From an uncultured Anaerolineales bacterium (GTDB taxonomy: Bacteria; Chloroflexota; Anaerolineae; Aggregatilineales; Aggregatilineaceae), in the NCBI GenBank assembly GCA_937135955.1, contig CAKZOB010000042.1, forward strand, positions 124,001-188,000: DNA of 64,000 bases. The letters are read 5' to 3'. Numbering within the stretch: the first letter of the stretch is position 1; each line of letters begins with the position of its first letter. The position numbers and the translations under genes are program-made. This document shows positions 7,140 to 14,147 of this stretch, piece after piece. The notes beneath the pieces are model-generated. The model worked only from the letters and a program-made list of their open reading frames with translations. It made no database searches and was not told where the DNA came from.

Positions 7140-8504
7140 GAATTCCCCCACCTCCGGGTATGCGGCGCGCAGCGCCTCTCCCACGATGCGTTTGTATTCG
7201 AGGGTGTCGGCTTCCGTCTCTCCCTCGAAGCGCAGGCTCAGCACCGGCTCGGTGTTCGAGGCGCGCAGCAAACCCCACCCCCGCTCGAAGGTGATGCGCA
7301 CCCCGTCCACGTCGTTGATCGGATAACGGCCCTGTAGCGCAGCGCGCACCGCGGCGATCACTTCCGCCTTGCGCTCGTCCGGGCAGTGCGGGCGGTACTC
7401 CGGCGTGGCCCACAGCGTCGGCACGGTCGCCATCAGCGCGGAGAGCGGCTTATCTTGCGCGGTGAGAATCTGCACAATCCGCCCGGCGACGAAGATGCCG
7501 TCGTCAAACCCGTAATAGTCGTCGGCCAGGAAAATATGCCCGCTCATCTCGCCGCCGAGGAGCGCGCCCTCCTCCTCCATCTTGGCCTTGACCAGCGAAT
7601 GCCCACTGATCCAGATGATCGGGCGGCCTCCCGCGCGCGCCACCTCGTCGAAGAGCACCTGCGAACTGAGCACGTCGGCGACGACTGCCGCGCCGGGGTT
7701 GCGGGCCAGGATGTCGCGAGCTAGCAACACCAGGACGCGGTCAGCAGGGATGGGCGCTCCCGTCTCGTCCACCACGCCCACGCGGTCGGCGTCCCCGTCG
7801 AAGGCCAGGCCCAGGTCTGCGCCGGTCGCCCGCACGCGCTCGATCAGGTCGCGCAGATTGGCCGCGTCCTGCGGGTCGGGTTGATGATGCGGATACGTGC
7901 CGTCCGGCTCGCAGTAGAGCGGGATCACCCGGTGACCGAGCGACTGTAGCAGCGGCACGGCGTAGACGCCGCCCATGCCGTTGCCCGCATCTACCACGAT
8001 GGTCAGCGGGCGAGCGTGACGCAGGCGCGCGCGGGCCATGGCCAGATAGCGTGCGTTGACCGTCTCGTCGCGGTAGAGTTCGCCCTGCCCGGCGGTGAAA
8101 TCGCCCTCCAGGATGAGCCGGCGCAGCGTCTGAATCTGTTCACCGTAGAGGTTGCGCTTGCCGATGGAGAGCTTGAAGCCGTTCATGATCGGCTTGAGGT
8201 GACTGCCGGTGACCATCACGCCACCGATATTGCCCTTCTCGACCGCTTCCCAGTAGACGACCGGCGTCGCCACCTGCCCGATATCGGTCACGCGGCAGCC
8301 AGTGGCCAGCAGACCAGCGATGACAGCATCGGCCAGGCCGCGCGAACTGAAGCGGTTGTCGTGCCCCACCACCACCTTATTGACATCGGCGCGTTCCAGA
8401 TACGTCCCAAAGGCCCGCCCGATCAATTCGGCGGATTTTTCCGTCAGAGAGCGGCCCACTTCGCCGCGAATGTCGTAACGTTTGAACAGACTTGCGTCTA
8501 CCAT
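7137..8504 (-). CDS. manB: Phosphomannomutase/phosphoglucomutase
   Basis: 455 residues, the usual size of alpha-D-phosphohexomutases. All four active-site loops are present: the phosphoserine loop VTGSHLKPIMNGFKL, the magnesium loop DGDADR, the sugar-binding loop GEMSGH, and the phosphate-binding RASNTEP near the C-terminus. The enzyme interconverts hexose 6- and 1-phosphates through a bisphosphate intermediate. The serine loop has Leu-Lys where most members have Asn-Pro. The ATG at 8504 is chosen because the domain starts there (FKRYDIRGEVG). A sugar-1-phosphate nucleotidyltransferase lies about 1 kb upstream on the same strand, so together they could make an activated sugar for glycan synthesis. 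Confidence 0.9.
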   Translation of the reverse strand: MVDASLFKRYDIRGEVGRSLTEKSAELIGRAFGTYLERADVNKVVVGHDNRFSSRGLADAVIAGLLATGCRVTDIGQVATPVVYWEAVEKGNIGGVMVTGSHLKPIMNGFKLSIGKRNLYGEQIQTLRRLILEGDFTAGQGELYRDETVNARYLAMARARLRHARPLTIVVDAGNGMGGVYAVPLLQSLGHRVIPLYCEPDGTYPHHQPDPQDAANLRDLIERVRATGADLGLAFDGDADRVGVVDETGAPIPADRVLVLLARDILARNPGAAVVADVLSSQVLFDEVARAGGRPIIWISGHSLVKAKMEEEGALLGGEMSGHIFLADDYYGFDDGIFVAGRIVQILTAQDKPLSALMATVPTLWATPEYRPHCPDERKAEVIAAVRAALQGRYPINDVDGVRITFERGWGLLRASNTEPVLSLRFEGETEADTLEYKRIVGEALRAAYPEVGEF

Positions 8505-8539
8505 GATCGATCTCCGCTGAACCACGAAACGATTTTCTG

Positions 8540-9421
8540 TCATAGCAATCGGGTGTCGAAAAAGTCTATCACTCGCCGCTCGTATTCGTCCGGGTAGCGC
8601 TTGAATGCGCCGGTATGCGAAGCCTCCTGCGCCACCCACAACGTCGCCCGCTCACCGACCGTCTCGGCGAACAGAGTGTTGAAGTCCACTTCCTGAGCGT
8701 CTCTGCCCGCGGCGATCAGCAGGAAGGCCGTGCCCTCCGCCCTGATCATGGACTCCAGCAGGGGTGGCCTGGGCGGATCGTCGCCACTGAGCAATTGTAC
8801 GGCGGCGAACATCACCCGCGCGGTGAAGTTGCGCACCAGCGGACGTTCCGAGGGAAGCGCGCGCAGCTCGTCAAGCGAGCGTTGTGTCGCCCCGTCGGCG
8901 ACGATGGCCCGCAACCCCGACACTTCTGACGCCGCGCCAAGCAACACTTCGCCGCCCAACGACAGCCCCAGCCCGCCCACGGTCGTGACTTCTGGCTGCT
9001 CCAGCAGATAGGCCACCGCCGCACGGACATCGCGCGTGCCCTGCCAGCCAAAACGATTGGTGCGCCCGCTGCTCTCGCCGTGCCCGCGCAAGTCCAAGGC
9101 CAGCACCCCGTAGCCGTGCGCGCGCAGCATGGCCGCGTGATTCCGCACGCCCTCGCGCGAGCCGCCCGCGCCGTGAATGAGGATGATCGCTGTGCCGTTG
9201 TCCGGGGGCGCGTACCAGGCGGCCAGCCTCACTCCATCCTCTGTAGTCAGCGACACCTCGCTGAAGCCATCCGGCGGCCTACCGACCGACTCTTTGTAAG
9301 GGAAGACCACGTATACCGCGAATACGATGGGGACGACCAGGTACAGCACGACGATCACGATCGGGATCAGAATGGCGATCCAGCGTAGCACACGCCGGCG
9401 GGCAGGCAATCTCAGCTTCAC
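8540..9421 (-). CDS. Membrane-anchored alpha/beta hydrolase
   Basis: 293 residues. A hydrophobic segment at about 14-40 acts as a signal anchor, followed by an alpha/beta-hydrolase domain facing outside. Visible elements are the oxyanion-loop LIHGAGGSREG, DLRGHGESSG, the nucleophile elbow GLSLGGEV (Ser), a late acidic residue in AAGRDAQEVD, and the catalytic His in EASHTGAFKRYP. The family (BAAT/YfhR-like serine hydrolases) covers esterases and peptidases; no specific substrate is evident. It lies 35 bases upstream of the phosphohexomutase start and in the same direction. Confidence 0.85.
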   Translation of the reverse strand: MKLRLPARRRVLRWIAILIPIVIVVLYLVVPIVFAVYVVFPYKESVGRPPDGFSEVSLTTEDGVRLAAWYAPPDNGTAIILIHGAGGSREGVRNHAAMLRAHGYGVLALDLRGHGESSGRTNRFGWQGTRDVRAAVAYLLEQPEVTTVGGLGLSLGGEVLLGAASEVSGLRAIVADGATQRSLDELRALPSERPLVRNFTARVMFAAVQLLSGDDPPRPPLLESMIRAEGTAFLLIAAGRDAQEVDFNTLFAETVGERATLWVAQEASHTGAFKRYPDEYERRVIDFFDTRLL

Positions 9422-9442
9422 GCGAAGGCTCCCTCATACCAG

Positions 9443-9476
9443 AGACTTCCGAAGTCCCCCAGGGCTTCGGAAGTCT
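9443..9476. repeat. Perfect 12-bp inverted repeat
   Basis: AGACTTCCGAAG (9443-9454) and CTTCGGAAGTCT (9465-9476) flank a 10-base loop. Each arm is itself close to palindromic (ACTTCCGAAGT-like), so alternative pairings exist. It sits between the nucleotidyltransferase stop (9500) and the hydrolase start (9421) with no T-run, so it may be a processing or repeat element rather than a terminator. Confidence 0.7.
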
Positions 9477-9499
9477 GTCTGCCTTTTCCCCTGCTTGGC

Positions 9500-10795
9500 T
9501 TACTGTTTGCGCTCGCTGCGCCCCAAGGTCTGCTCGACCCAGACGCGCACCCCATCCGGCACATCTTCGCGCACGACAGTCGTCGGGCCGATCTCGGCGT
9601 CGCGCCCGATCTTCACGCCGGGCATGGTCATCACGTTGACGCCGATGAAGGCGCGCTTGCCCGCGATCAGTCCCAACTTGGTGCGTCCGGTATTCAGGCG
9701 CTGCCCCTTCACCGTTGACCAGACCGGCCCCTGATCAATACGCAGGTTGGCCGTAGTGCAGCTCGCCGAGAAGTTGACGTCTTCGTCCAGCACGGAATCG
9801 AGCACCTGACAGGCGTGCGTATGGGCGCGGTCGGCCAGATAGCTGCGGGCGACCTCGGTCGCGAAGCCGACGACCGCCCCCGCGCCGATCATGGACTCGC
9901 GCACCAGCGCCCCATTGCCGACAATCGCGCCCGCCCCGATGTAAGCTGGGCCGATCACCGTCGCGCCATGGAAGAGGCGCGCCCCACTTTCGATCACCAC
10001 GTTGCCCTTGATCAACACGCCTTCTTCGATGAGGACGTCGGGGGCTATCCGTTGCCTGTCTATCTTCTTAAGAAAGACCTCCATCACGTCCAGCACGTGC
10101 CAGGGGAACTTGAGCGCCTGCCAGGCCCCCTCGTAGGGCACCACGCGGAAAACGTGCTTCTTCATCATCTGCGCCATGGCCCGCTCGTAGTGATCGTCGG
10201 TTTTGTCCGGCTTGGCATACTCGGCGCGGATGTAATCCAGCAACAGGGCCGCGTCGGTGTGAATATGCGCGACAATGCTCACCAGGTCGCTGGGTTCGTT
10301 GCCCGGCCCCGGCTTTTCGATCACGTTGTGAATGCGCCCGTCGCCGTCCACTTCCAGATAGCCGCCGGGGAAATACTCGCTGACGCGATAGCCCGCCAGA
10401 TAGGCCAGCGCCATCTCAGACTGATACTCGGTCAACATGCGCTGATGCAGGATCATGTCCGTCAGGTCGTGCACCTGCGTGACATAGATGGTCTGATTGC
10501 CATTGGTCGCCAGGTACCCTTCCAGTTGCAACAGGGCGTCGCCCATGCCGCGCGGCTCGCGCTGAACCACGACTTCGGCCTGCACGCCGGGCACCGCGGT
10601 CAGCAGATCGCGAATCTGCCCTTCGTTCTCCGGATTGGCGACGATCACCGCGCGCGTCAGGCCCAGGCGGGCGTAATTTTCCAGTTGCAGGCTCAGCAGG
10701 GGCCTGCCCATGAACTTGATCAGCGATTTTTCTTCCAGCGGCCACAGGCGCGAACTCGCTCCACCGGCCAGGATTACCAGTAATGGGGTGCGCAC
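9500..10795 (-). CDS. Sugar-1-phosphate nucleotidyltransferase with C-terminal left-handed beta-helix
   Basis: About 431 residues. An N-terminal nucleotidyltransferase domain starts with LAGGASSRLWPLEEKSLIKF (a G-x3-RL-x-P loop) and has VIEKPGPG near 175. From about 265 to the end there are hexapeptide repeats (IEEGVLIKGNVVIESGARL, then VIGPAYIGAGAIVGNGALV) typical of GlmU-like and GDP-mannose-pyrophosphorylase-like enzymes. It would activate a sugar-1-phosphate with an NTP; the sugar is not determinable. The start is a GTG at 10795 because AGGAGGA sits six bases before it; the upstream ATG lacks a ribosome site. It pairs functionally with the phosphohexomutase downstream. Confidence 0.82.
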   Translation of the reverse strand: MRTPLLVILAGGASSRLWPLEEKSLIKFMGRPLLSLQLENYARLGLTRAVIVANPENEGQIRDLLTAVPGVQAEVVVQREPRGMGDALLQLEGYLATNGNQTIYVTQVHDLTDMILHQRMLTEYQSEMALAYLAGYRVSEYFPGGYLEVDGDGRIHNVIEKPGPGNEPSDLVSIVAHIHTDAALLLDYIRAEYAKPDKTDDHYERAMAQMMKKHVFRVVPYEGAWQALKFPWHVLDVMEVFLKKIDRQRIAPDVLIEEGVLIKGNVVIESGARLFHGATVIGPAYIGAGAIVGNGALVRESMIGAGAVVGFATEVARSYLADRAHTHACQVLDSVLDEDVNFSASCTTANLRIDQGPVWSTVKGQRLNTGRTKLGLIAGKRAFIGVNVMTMPGVKIGRDAEIGPTTVVREDVPDGVRVWVEQTLGRSERKQ

Positions 10796-10906
10796 GTTCT
10801 TCCTCCTGCACAAGCGTTGCTCAACGGCCCTTCCGGTCAACCCACACGGCTCACCGGCGGGCCATTCTACTGCGAGAAGATGTGTCTGTCCAATGGGCAG
10901 CCGGTC

Positions 10907-11623
10907 TTACCACCACGGCTCGTCGCGATCGCCGTACTTGGGCGGGAACAGAATCTCCTGCCGACGACGCGGCGGCTCCGGCTTGATGGGGGCCAGCAGA
11001 GCCGCGCCAGCCATGCCTGCCACGAAGCCGCCGATATGCGCCCAGAAAGCCACACCTGTGCTCTGCGCCGTCGGCACGCTGAGCGCCACCATGCCATTAA
11101 GAAGCTGCGTCATGAACCAGATGCCCAGATAGATGAAGGCGGGGACGTACACCACGCCCAGGTACCAGATGAAGGTGCGAATCCGGTTGAGGGGGTAGAG
11201 CAGGATATACGCGCCCATCACGCCGGAAATCGCGCCGCTCGCGCCCACCGTCGGAATCTGCGAGCCAGGGTTGGTGAGAATGTGCGCAGCAGACGCGGCC
11301 AGACCGGTGCTAATGTAGAAAACCAGGAACAGCACCGGGCCGAAACGCTGCTCGATGTTGTCGCCAAAAATCCACAGAAACAGCATGTTGCCTGCGATAT
11401 GCGCGAAGCCGCCGTGCACGAACATCGAAGTGAACAGGGTGTAGAGGTCAACGCCGCGTTCGATTTCCGCCGGAATAGCGCCGTAGGTGTAGACGAAGGA
11501 GAACTGCTGACGCACGTCCAGCGACGCCGTATACAGGTAGACCAGCACGTTGAGGGCCATCAACGCCACGGTGACCACCGGAATGCCCCGCGCCCCATGG
11601 TTGTCGTCGCCAATCGGGAACAT
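10907..11623 (-). CDS. Rhomboid-family intramembrane serine protease
   Basis: About 238 residues and six transmembrane helices. The catalytic Ser is in GASGAISGVMG (about 130), the catalytic His in AHIGGFVAG (about 200), and the conserved HGGFAHIAGNMLFLWIFG loop/helix 2 is intact. Rhomboids cleave transmembrane substrates inside the membrane. The ATG at 11623 is preferred, with GAGGAGAGGG upstream; a GTG at 11638 is possible. It sits alone between the nucleotidyltransferase and the response regulator, separated from the latter by a terminator. Confidence 0.93.
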   Translation of the reverse strand: MFPIGDDNHGARGIPVVTVALMALNVLVYLYTASLDVRQQFSFVYTYGAIPAEIERGVDLYTLFTSMFVHGGFAHIAGNMLFLWIFGDNIEQRFGPVLFLVFYISTGLAASAAHILTNPGSQIPTVGASGAISGVMGAYILLYPLNRIRTFIWYLGVVYVPAFIYLGIWFMTQLLNGMVALSVPTAQSTGVAFWAHIGGFVAGMAGAALLAPIKPEPPRRRQEILFPPKYGDRDEPWW

Positions 11624-11682
11624 CTGCCCTCTCCTCACTCGCGCAGGTGCCAGACACTAGCCCGCCTAACCCTGCTCTGTAC

Positions 11683-11718
11683 AAAAAAACGCGCCTGCCA
11701 ACGACATCAATGGCAGGC
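11683..11718 (-). terminator. Rho-independent terminator after the response regulator
   Basis: Reading leftward, GCCTGCCA pairs with TGGCAGGC (11711-11718 with 11693-11700) around a 10-base loop. GCG and a run of seven T (11689-11683) follow. It lies 45 bases beyond the response-regulator stop. Confidence 0.85.
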
Positions 11719-11762
11719 CCCAGACATAGCGACAGTCTGGCCTTTCACGCGCACAGCTTGGG

Positions 11763-12161
11763 TCACAGGCTCGCCCGCAAATCGGCGTCCCCCTCGTCCA
11801 TGTCGAGCATCCGCCGGACTTTGGCGACCAGGTCGTGATGCAAGATCGGCTTGGGCAAATAGTCGCTGGCCCCGGCCTCCATACCGCTCATCACGCTCTT
11901 GGCATCGCCGCGCGCCGACAGGATCAAGATCGGCAGCTCCGCCGTGTCGGGGCGATTGCGCAGCAGGCGGCACAGCTCGATCCCGTCCATCCCCGGCATC
12001 ATCACATCTAGGATGATCAGGTCTGGTTTCTCCAGTTCCAGCACCGCCAGCGCCTGATCGGCATCTTTAGCTTTCAACACCTCAAAGCCGCCGCGTTCCA
12101 GCATGATCCCGATCAGAGTCAACGCGCCGATCTCGTCATCAACCACAAGGATCCGTTTCAT
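11763..12161 (-). CDS. Stand-alone response regulator (REC domain only)
   Basis: About 132 residues. One receiver domain: the acidic pair in ILVVDDE (about 5-11), phospho-acceptor Asp in LIILDVMMPGMDG (about 53), the conserved Thr/Ser in LILSARG (about 83), and Lys in YLPKP (about 105). There is no DNA-binding or enzymatic output domain, so it probably acts through protein interaction, CheY/DivK style. No histidine kinase is adjacent. Starts at 12161, 12170 or 12176 are all possible; 12161 matches the domain boundary. Confidence 0.9.
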   Translation of the reverse strand: MKRILVVDDEIGALTLIGIMLERGGFEVLKAKDADQALAVLELEKPDLIILDVMMPGMDGIELCRLLRNRPDTAELPILILSARGDAKSVMSGMEAGASDYLPKPILHHDLVAKVRRMLDMDEGDADLRASL

Positions 12162-12270
12162 GCCCGGCATCTCCATGGCAGGCCCGCCTGTCCGGTCGCT
12201 GCACGTCATGCTTTAGTTTAGCAGCAAACCTCAGCCCCGCAACTGCGGTACCCGCAAGTGCTCCTCCACC

Positions 12271-12300
12271 CTGGCAACCGCCAGATCAGCCCCGTATAAT
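12271..12300 (+). promoter_or_regulatory. Promoter of the tRNA methyltransferase
   Basis: CTGGCA (12271-12276) and a perfect TATAAT (12295-12300) are 18 bases apart. The start would be near 12307, about 26 bases before the ATG at 12333. Confidence 0.7.
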
Positions 12301-12332
12301 AGCCGCGGCAACGCCACGCACAAGGAGTGATC

Positions 12333-13193
12333 ATGCCCGTCTCCAACGCCCCTACCGTCCAGTACGGCGATCTGATCATGCTCGTCGGCAAAGACCGGCG
12401 GACATTCCTGCGCACAGTCACCGAAGGACAGCGCTTCGAATGTCACCTGGGCTATCTCGACCTGGATACGCTGGTCGGCGTGCCCTACGGCACTCAGGTC
12501 GCCACCCACAAAGGGCACAAGATGTTCGTGCTGGTGCCGCACACCGACGACCTCATCCGGCACCTGCAGCGCGAAGGGCAGATCATCTTCCCCAAAGACC
12601 TGGGCTACATCATGCTCAAACTGGGCATTCGCCCCGGCGTGCAGGTCATCGAGGCGGGCACGGGCAGCGGCGCGCTCACTCTGACACTGGCACAATTTGT
12701 CGGCGCGGAGGGACACGTCTACAGCTACGAGCGGCGGGCCAATATGCAGGCGCGCGCCATTGCTAACCTGCGCCGCCTGGGACTGCTGGATCGCGTCACC
12801 TTCTACCTGCACGACATCGCCGAGGGCTTCTTCGAGCGGGAGGTGCACTCGCTGTTCCTGGACGTGCGCGAACCCTGGCTCTACCTGGAGCAGGCGCGCG
12901 CTGCCCTGCGCGGCGGGGGGTTCTTCGGGGCAATTGTCCCCACTATCAATCAGGTCGTCACTCTGACAGAGCACCTTTACGCTGGCCCGTGGTACCTGCT
13001 GGAGATCGAAGAACTGCTGCGGCGATCCTACAAGACTATCCCCGCCCGCATCCGCCCGGATGATCAGATGGTAGGTCACACGGGGTTCCTGGTCTTCGCT
13101 CGCGCCGTCGAGCGGCTGGAGCACCCCGACACGGAAGATGAAGAAATTGCCGGGGAGATTCCCGAAGAACCCTGGGACACTGACGAGCGCTGA
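12333..13193 (+). CDS. trmI: tRNA (adenine-58-N1)-methyltransferase
   Basis: 286 residues of the TrmI/Trm61 family, which makes m1A58 in the T loop of tRNA as a homotetramer. Visible elements are an N-terminal beta-barrel domain (about 1-80), the conserved QIIFPKDLGYIMLKLGI, SAM-binding motif I IEAGTGSGALTLTLA (about 109-123), VYSYERR (motif II), and LFLDVREPW (motif IV region). The acidic C-terminal tail (EDEEIAGEIPEEPWDTDER) is not part of the core. AAGGAG lies six bases before the ATG at 12333. It is monocistronic, with its own promoter and a terminator eight bases after the stop. Confidence 0.9.
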   Translation: MPVSNAPTVQYGDLIMLVGKDRRTFLRTVTEGQRFECHLGYLDLDTLVGVPYGTQVATHKGHKMFVLVPHTDDLIRHLQREGQIIFPKDLGYIMLKLGIRPGVQVIEAGTGSGALTLTLAQFVGAEGHVYSYERRANMQARAIANLRRLGLLDRVTFYLHDIAEGFFEREVHSLFLDVREPWLYLEQARAALRGGGFFGAIVPTINQVVTLTEHLYAGPWYLLEIEELLRRSYKTIPARIRPDDQMVGHTGFLVFARAVERLEHPDTEDEEIAGEIPEEPWDTDER

Positions 13194-13200
13194 AACGAAA

Positions 13201-13224
13201 ACAGGGGCCGCTGCTGGCCCCTGT
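13201..13224. terminator. Hairpin terminator shared by convergent trmI and rplY
   Basis: ACAGGGGCC (13201-13209) pairs perfectly with GGCCCCTGT (13216-13224) around six bases. It lies between the stops of two convergent genes and could serve both directions. T-runs are short on both sides. Confidence 0.65.
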
Positions 13225-13259
13225 AACGTCTTCTGACGTATTGCGCCCGTCGTGGGGGA

Positions 13260-13904
13260 TTACTCTTCCTCTTCCTCGGCAGGGCGACGGCGGATGAGTT
13301 CAGGCTCGGCGGTGGTTTCTGCACCCGCCTCTTCCTCAACCTCCGCGGTCTCCAGCAACGAGGTCGAGACCACCACTTCGTTGCCTTCCACCAGATAGGT
13401 CACGCCGGGCAGCGCAGGCAGTTGAGAGGCCAGGATGTTATCGCCCACTTCGCGCAGCCCCGACACGTCCACCGCGATCTCGGCGGGCAGGTCGGCGGGC
13501 AGACACTCGACCAGCACATGCGTCATCTCGTGATTGATCACGCCGCCCGCATCTTCAATGGCGTCGGCTTGCCCCACCAGCACCACCGGCACTTCGGTGC
13601 GAATGGCCACATCCATGCGCACGCGGAAGAAATCCACATGGAGCACATCACCGCGGATCGGGTCACGCTGCACCTGGCGCACCAGGGCACTGTGCTGCTC
13701 GCCGTCCACGTTCAACTCGATCAGGTGCGTACCGCCAGCGTCGCGCAACACGGGGCGCAGCGCCGTCCAGGACACCTGCAAGGGTAGCGCTTCGAACGCT
13801 GGCCCGTACAACACGGCGGGGATCAACCCTTGCGCCCGCATTTGCTTGACCTGCTTGCCGGTCAGATCGCGCTTGGTTGCCTCAAGCACAAATTTCTCAG
13901 CCAT
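13260..13904 (-). CDS. rplY: 50S ribosomal protein L25/general stress protein Ctc
   Basis: 214 residues, the long CTC/TL5 form. The N-terminal 5S-rRNA-binding L25 domain has TGKQVKQMRAQGLIPAVLYG and the conserved VLHVDFFRV near 88-96. A TL5 beta-barrel domain follows (RTEVPVVLVGQ, then LVECLPADLPAEIAVDVSGL). The Glu-rich tail (terminal EEEEE) is typical of long L25. The ATG at 13904 is followed at once by the conserved VLEATKRDLTGK start of the family. It is transcribed alone from a promoter shared back-to-back with the GT39-like gene. Confidence 0.92.
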   Translation of the reverse strand: MAEKFVLEATKRDLTGKQVKQMRAQGLIPAVLYGPAFEALPLQVSWTALRPVLRDAGGTHLIELNVDGEQHSALVRQVQRDPIRGDVLHVDFFRVRMDVAIRTEVPVVLVGQADAIEDAGGVINHEMTHVLVECLPADLPAEIAVDVSGLREVGDNILASQLPALPGVTYLVEGNEVVVSTSLLETAEVEEEAGAETTAEPELIRRRPAEEEEE

Positions 13905-14033
13905 CGAAACCTGTTCTCCTCGATATCAGCAGGGTGACCCGCCACGTTTGTCGTTCTTGAGGGTCGTTCAGCGTGCCCCCCGCCGCTGCCATAGACAACG
14001 GACTACCGCCAGGCGGGGGCGCACAGCAGCGCA

Positions 14034-14062
14034 ATTGTAATGGAGCAGGCGCACAGCGTCAA
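14034..14062 (-). promoter_or_regulatory. Promoter of rplY
   Basis: On the minus strand TTGACG (14057-14062) and TACAAT (14034-14039) are 17 bases apart. The leader to the ATG at 13904 is about 120 bases. Confidence 0.7.
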
Positions 14063-14065
14063 TGG

Positions 14066-14095
14066 TTGGCTGGCGGGGAGCGGGCACGCTATCAT
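14066..14095 (+). promoter_or_regulatory. Divergent promoter of the GT39-like gene
   Basis: TTGGCT (14066-14071) and TATCAT (14090-14095) are 18 bases apart. Its -35 is only 4 bases from the -35 of the opposite rplY promoter, so the two probably compete for polymerase. Confidence 0.5.
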
Positions 14096-14147
14096 TGCCG
14101 CGGCGCTGTGACCCCTGCGCAACCCGCACAGGCAGACAGGTCATCCT

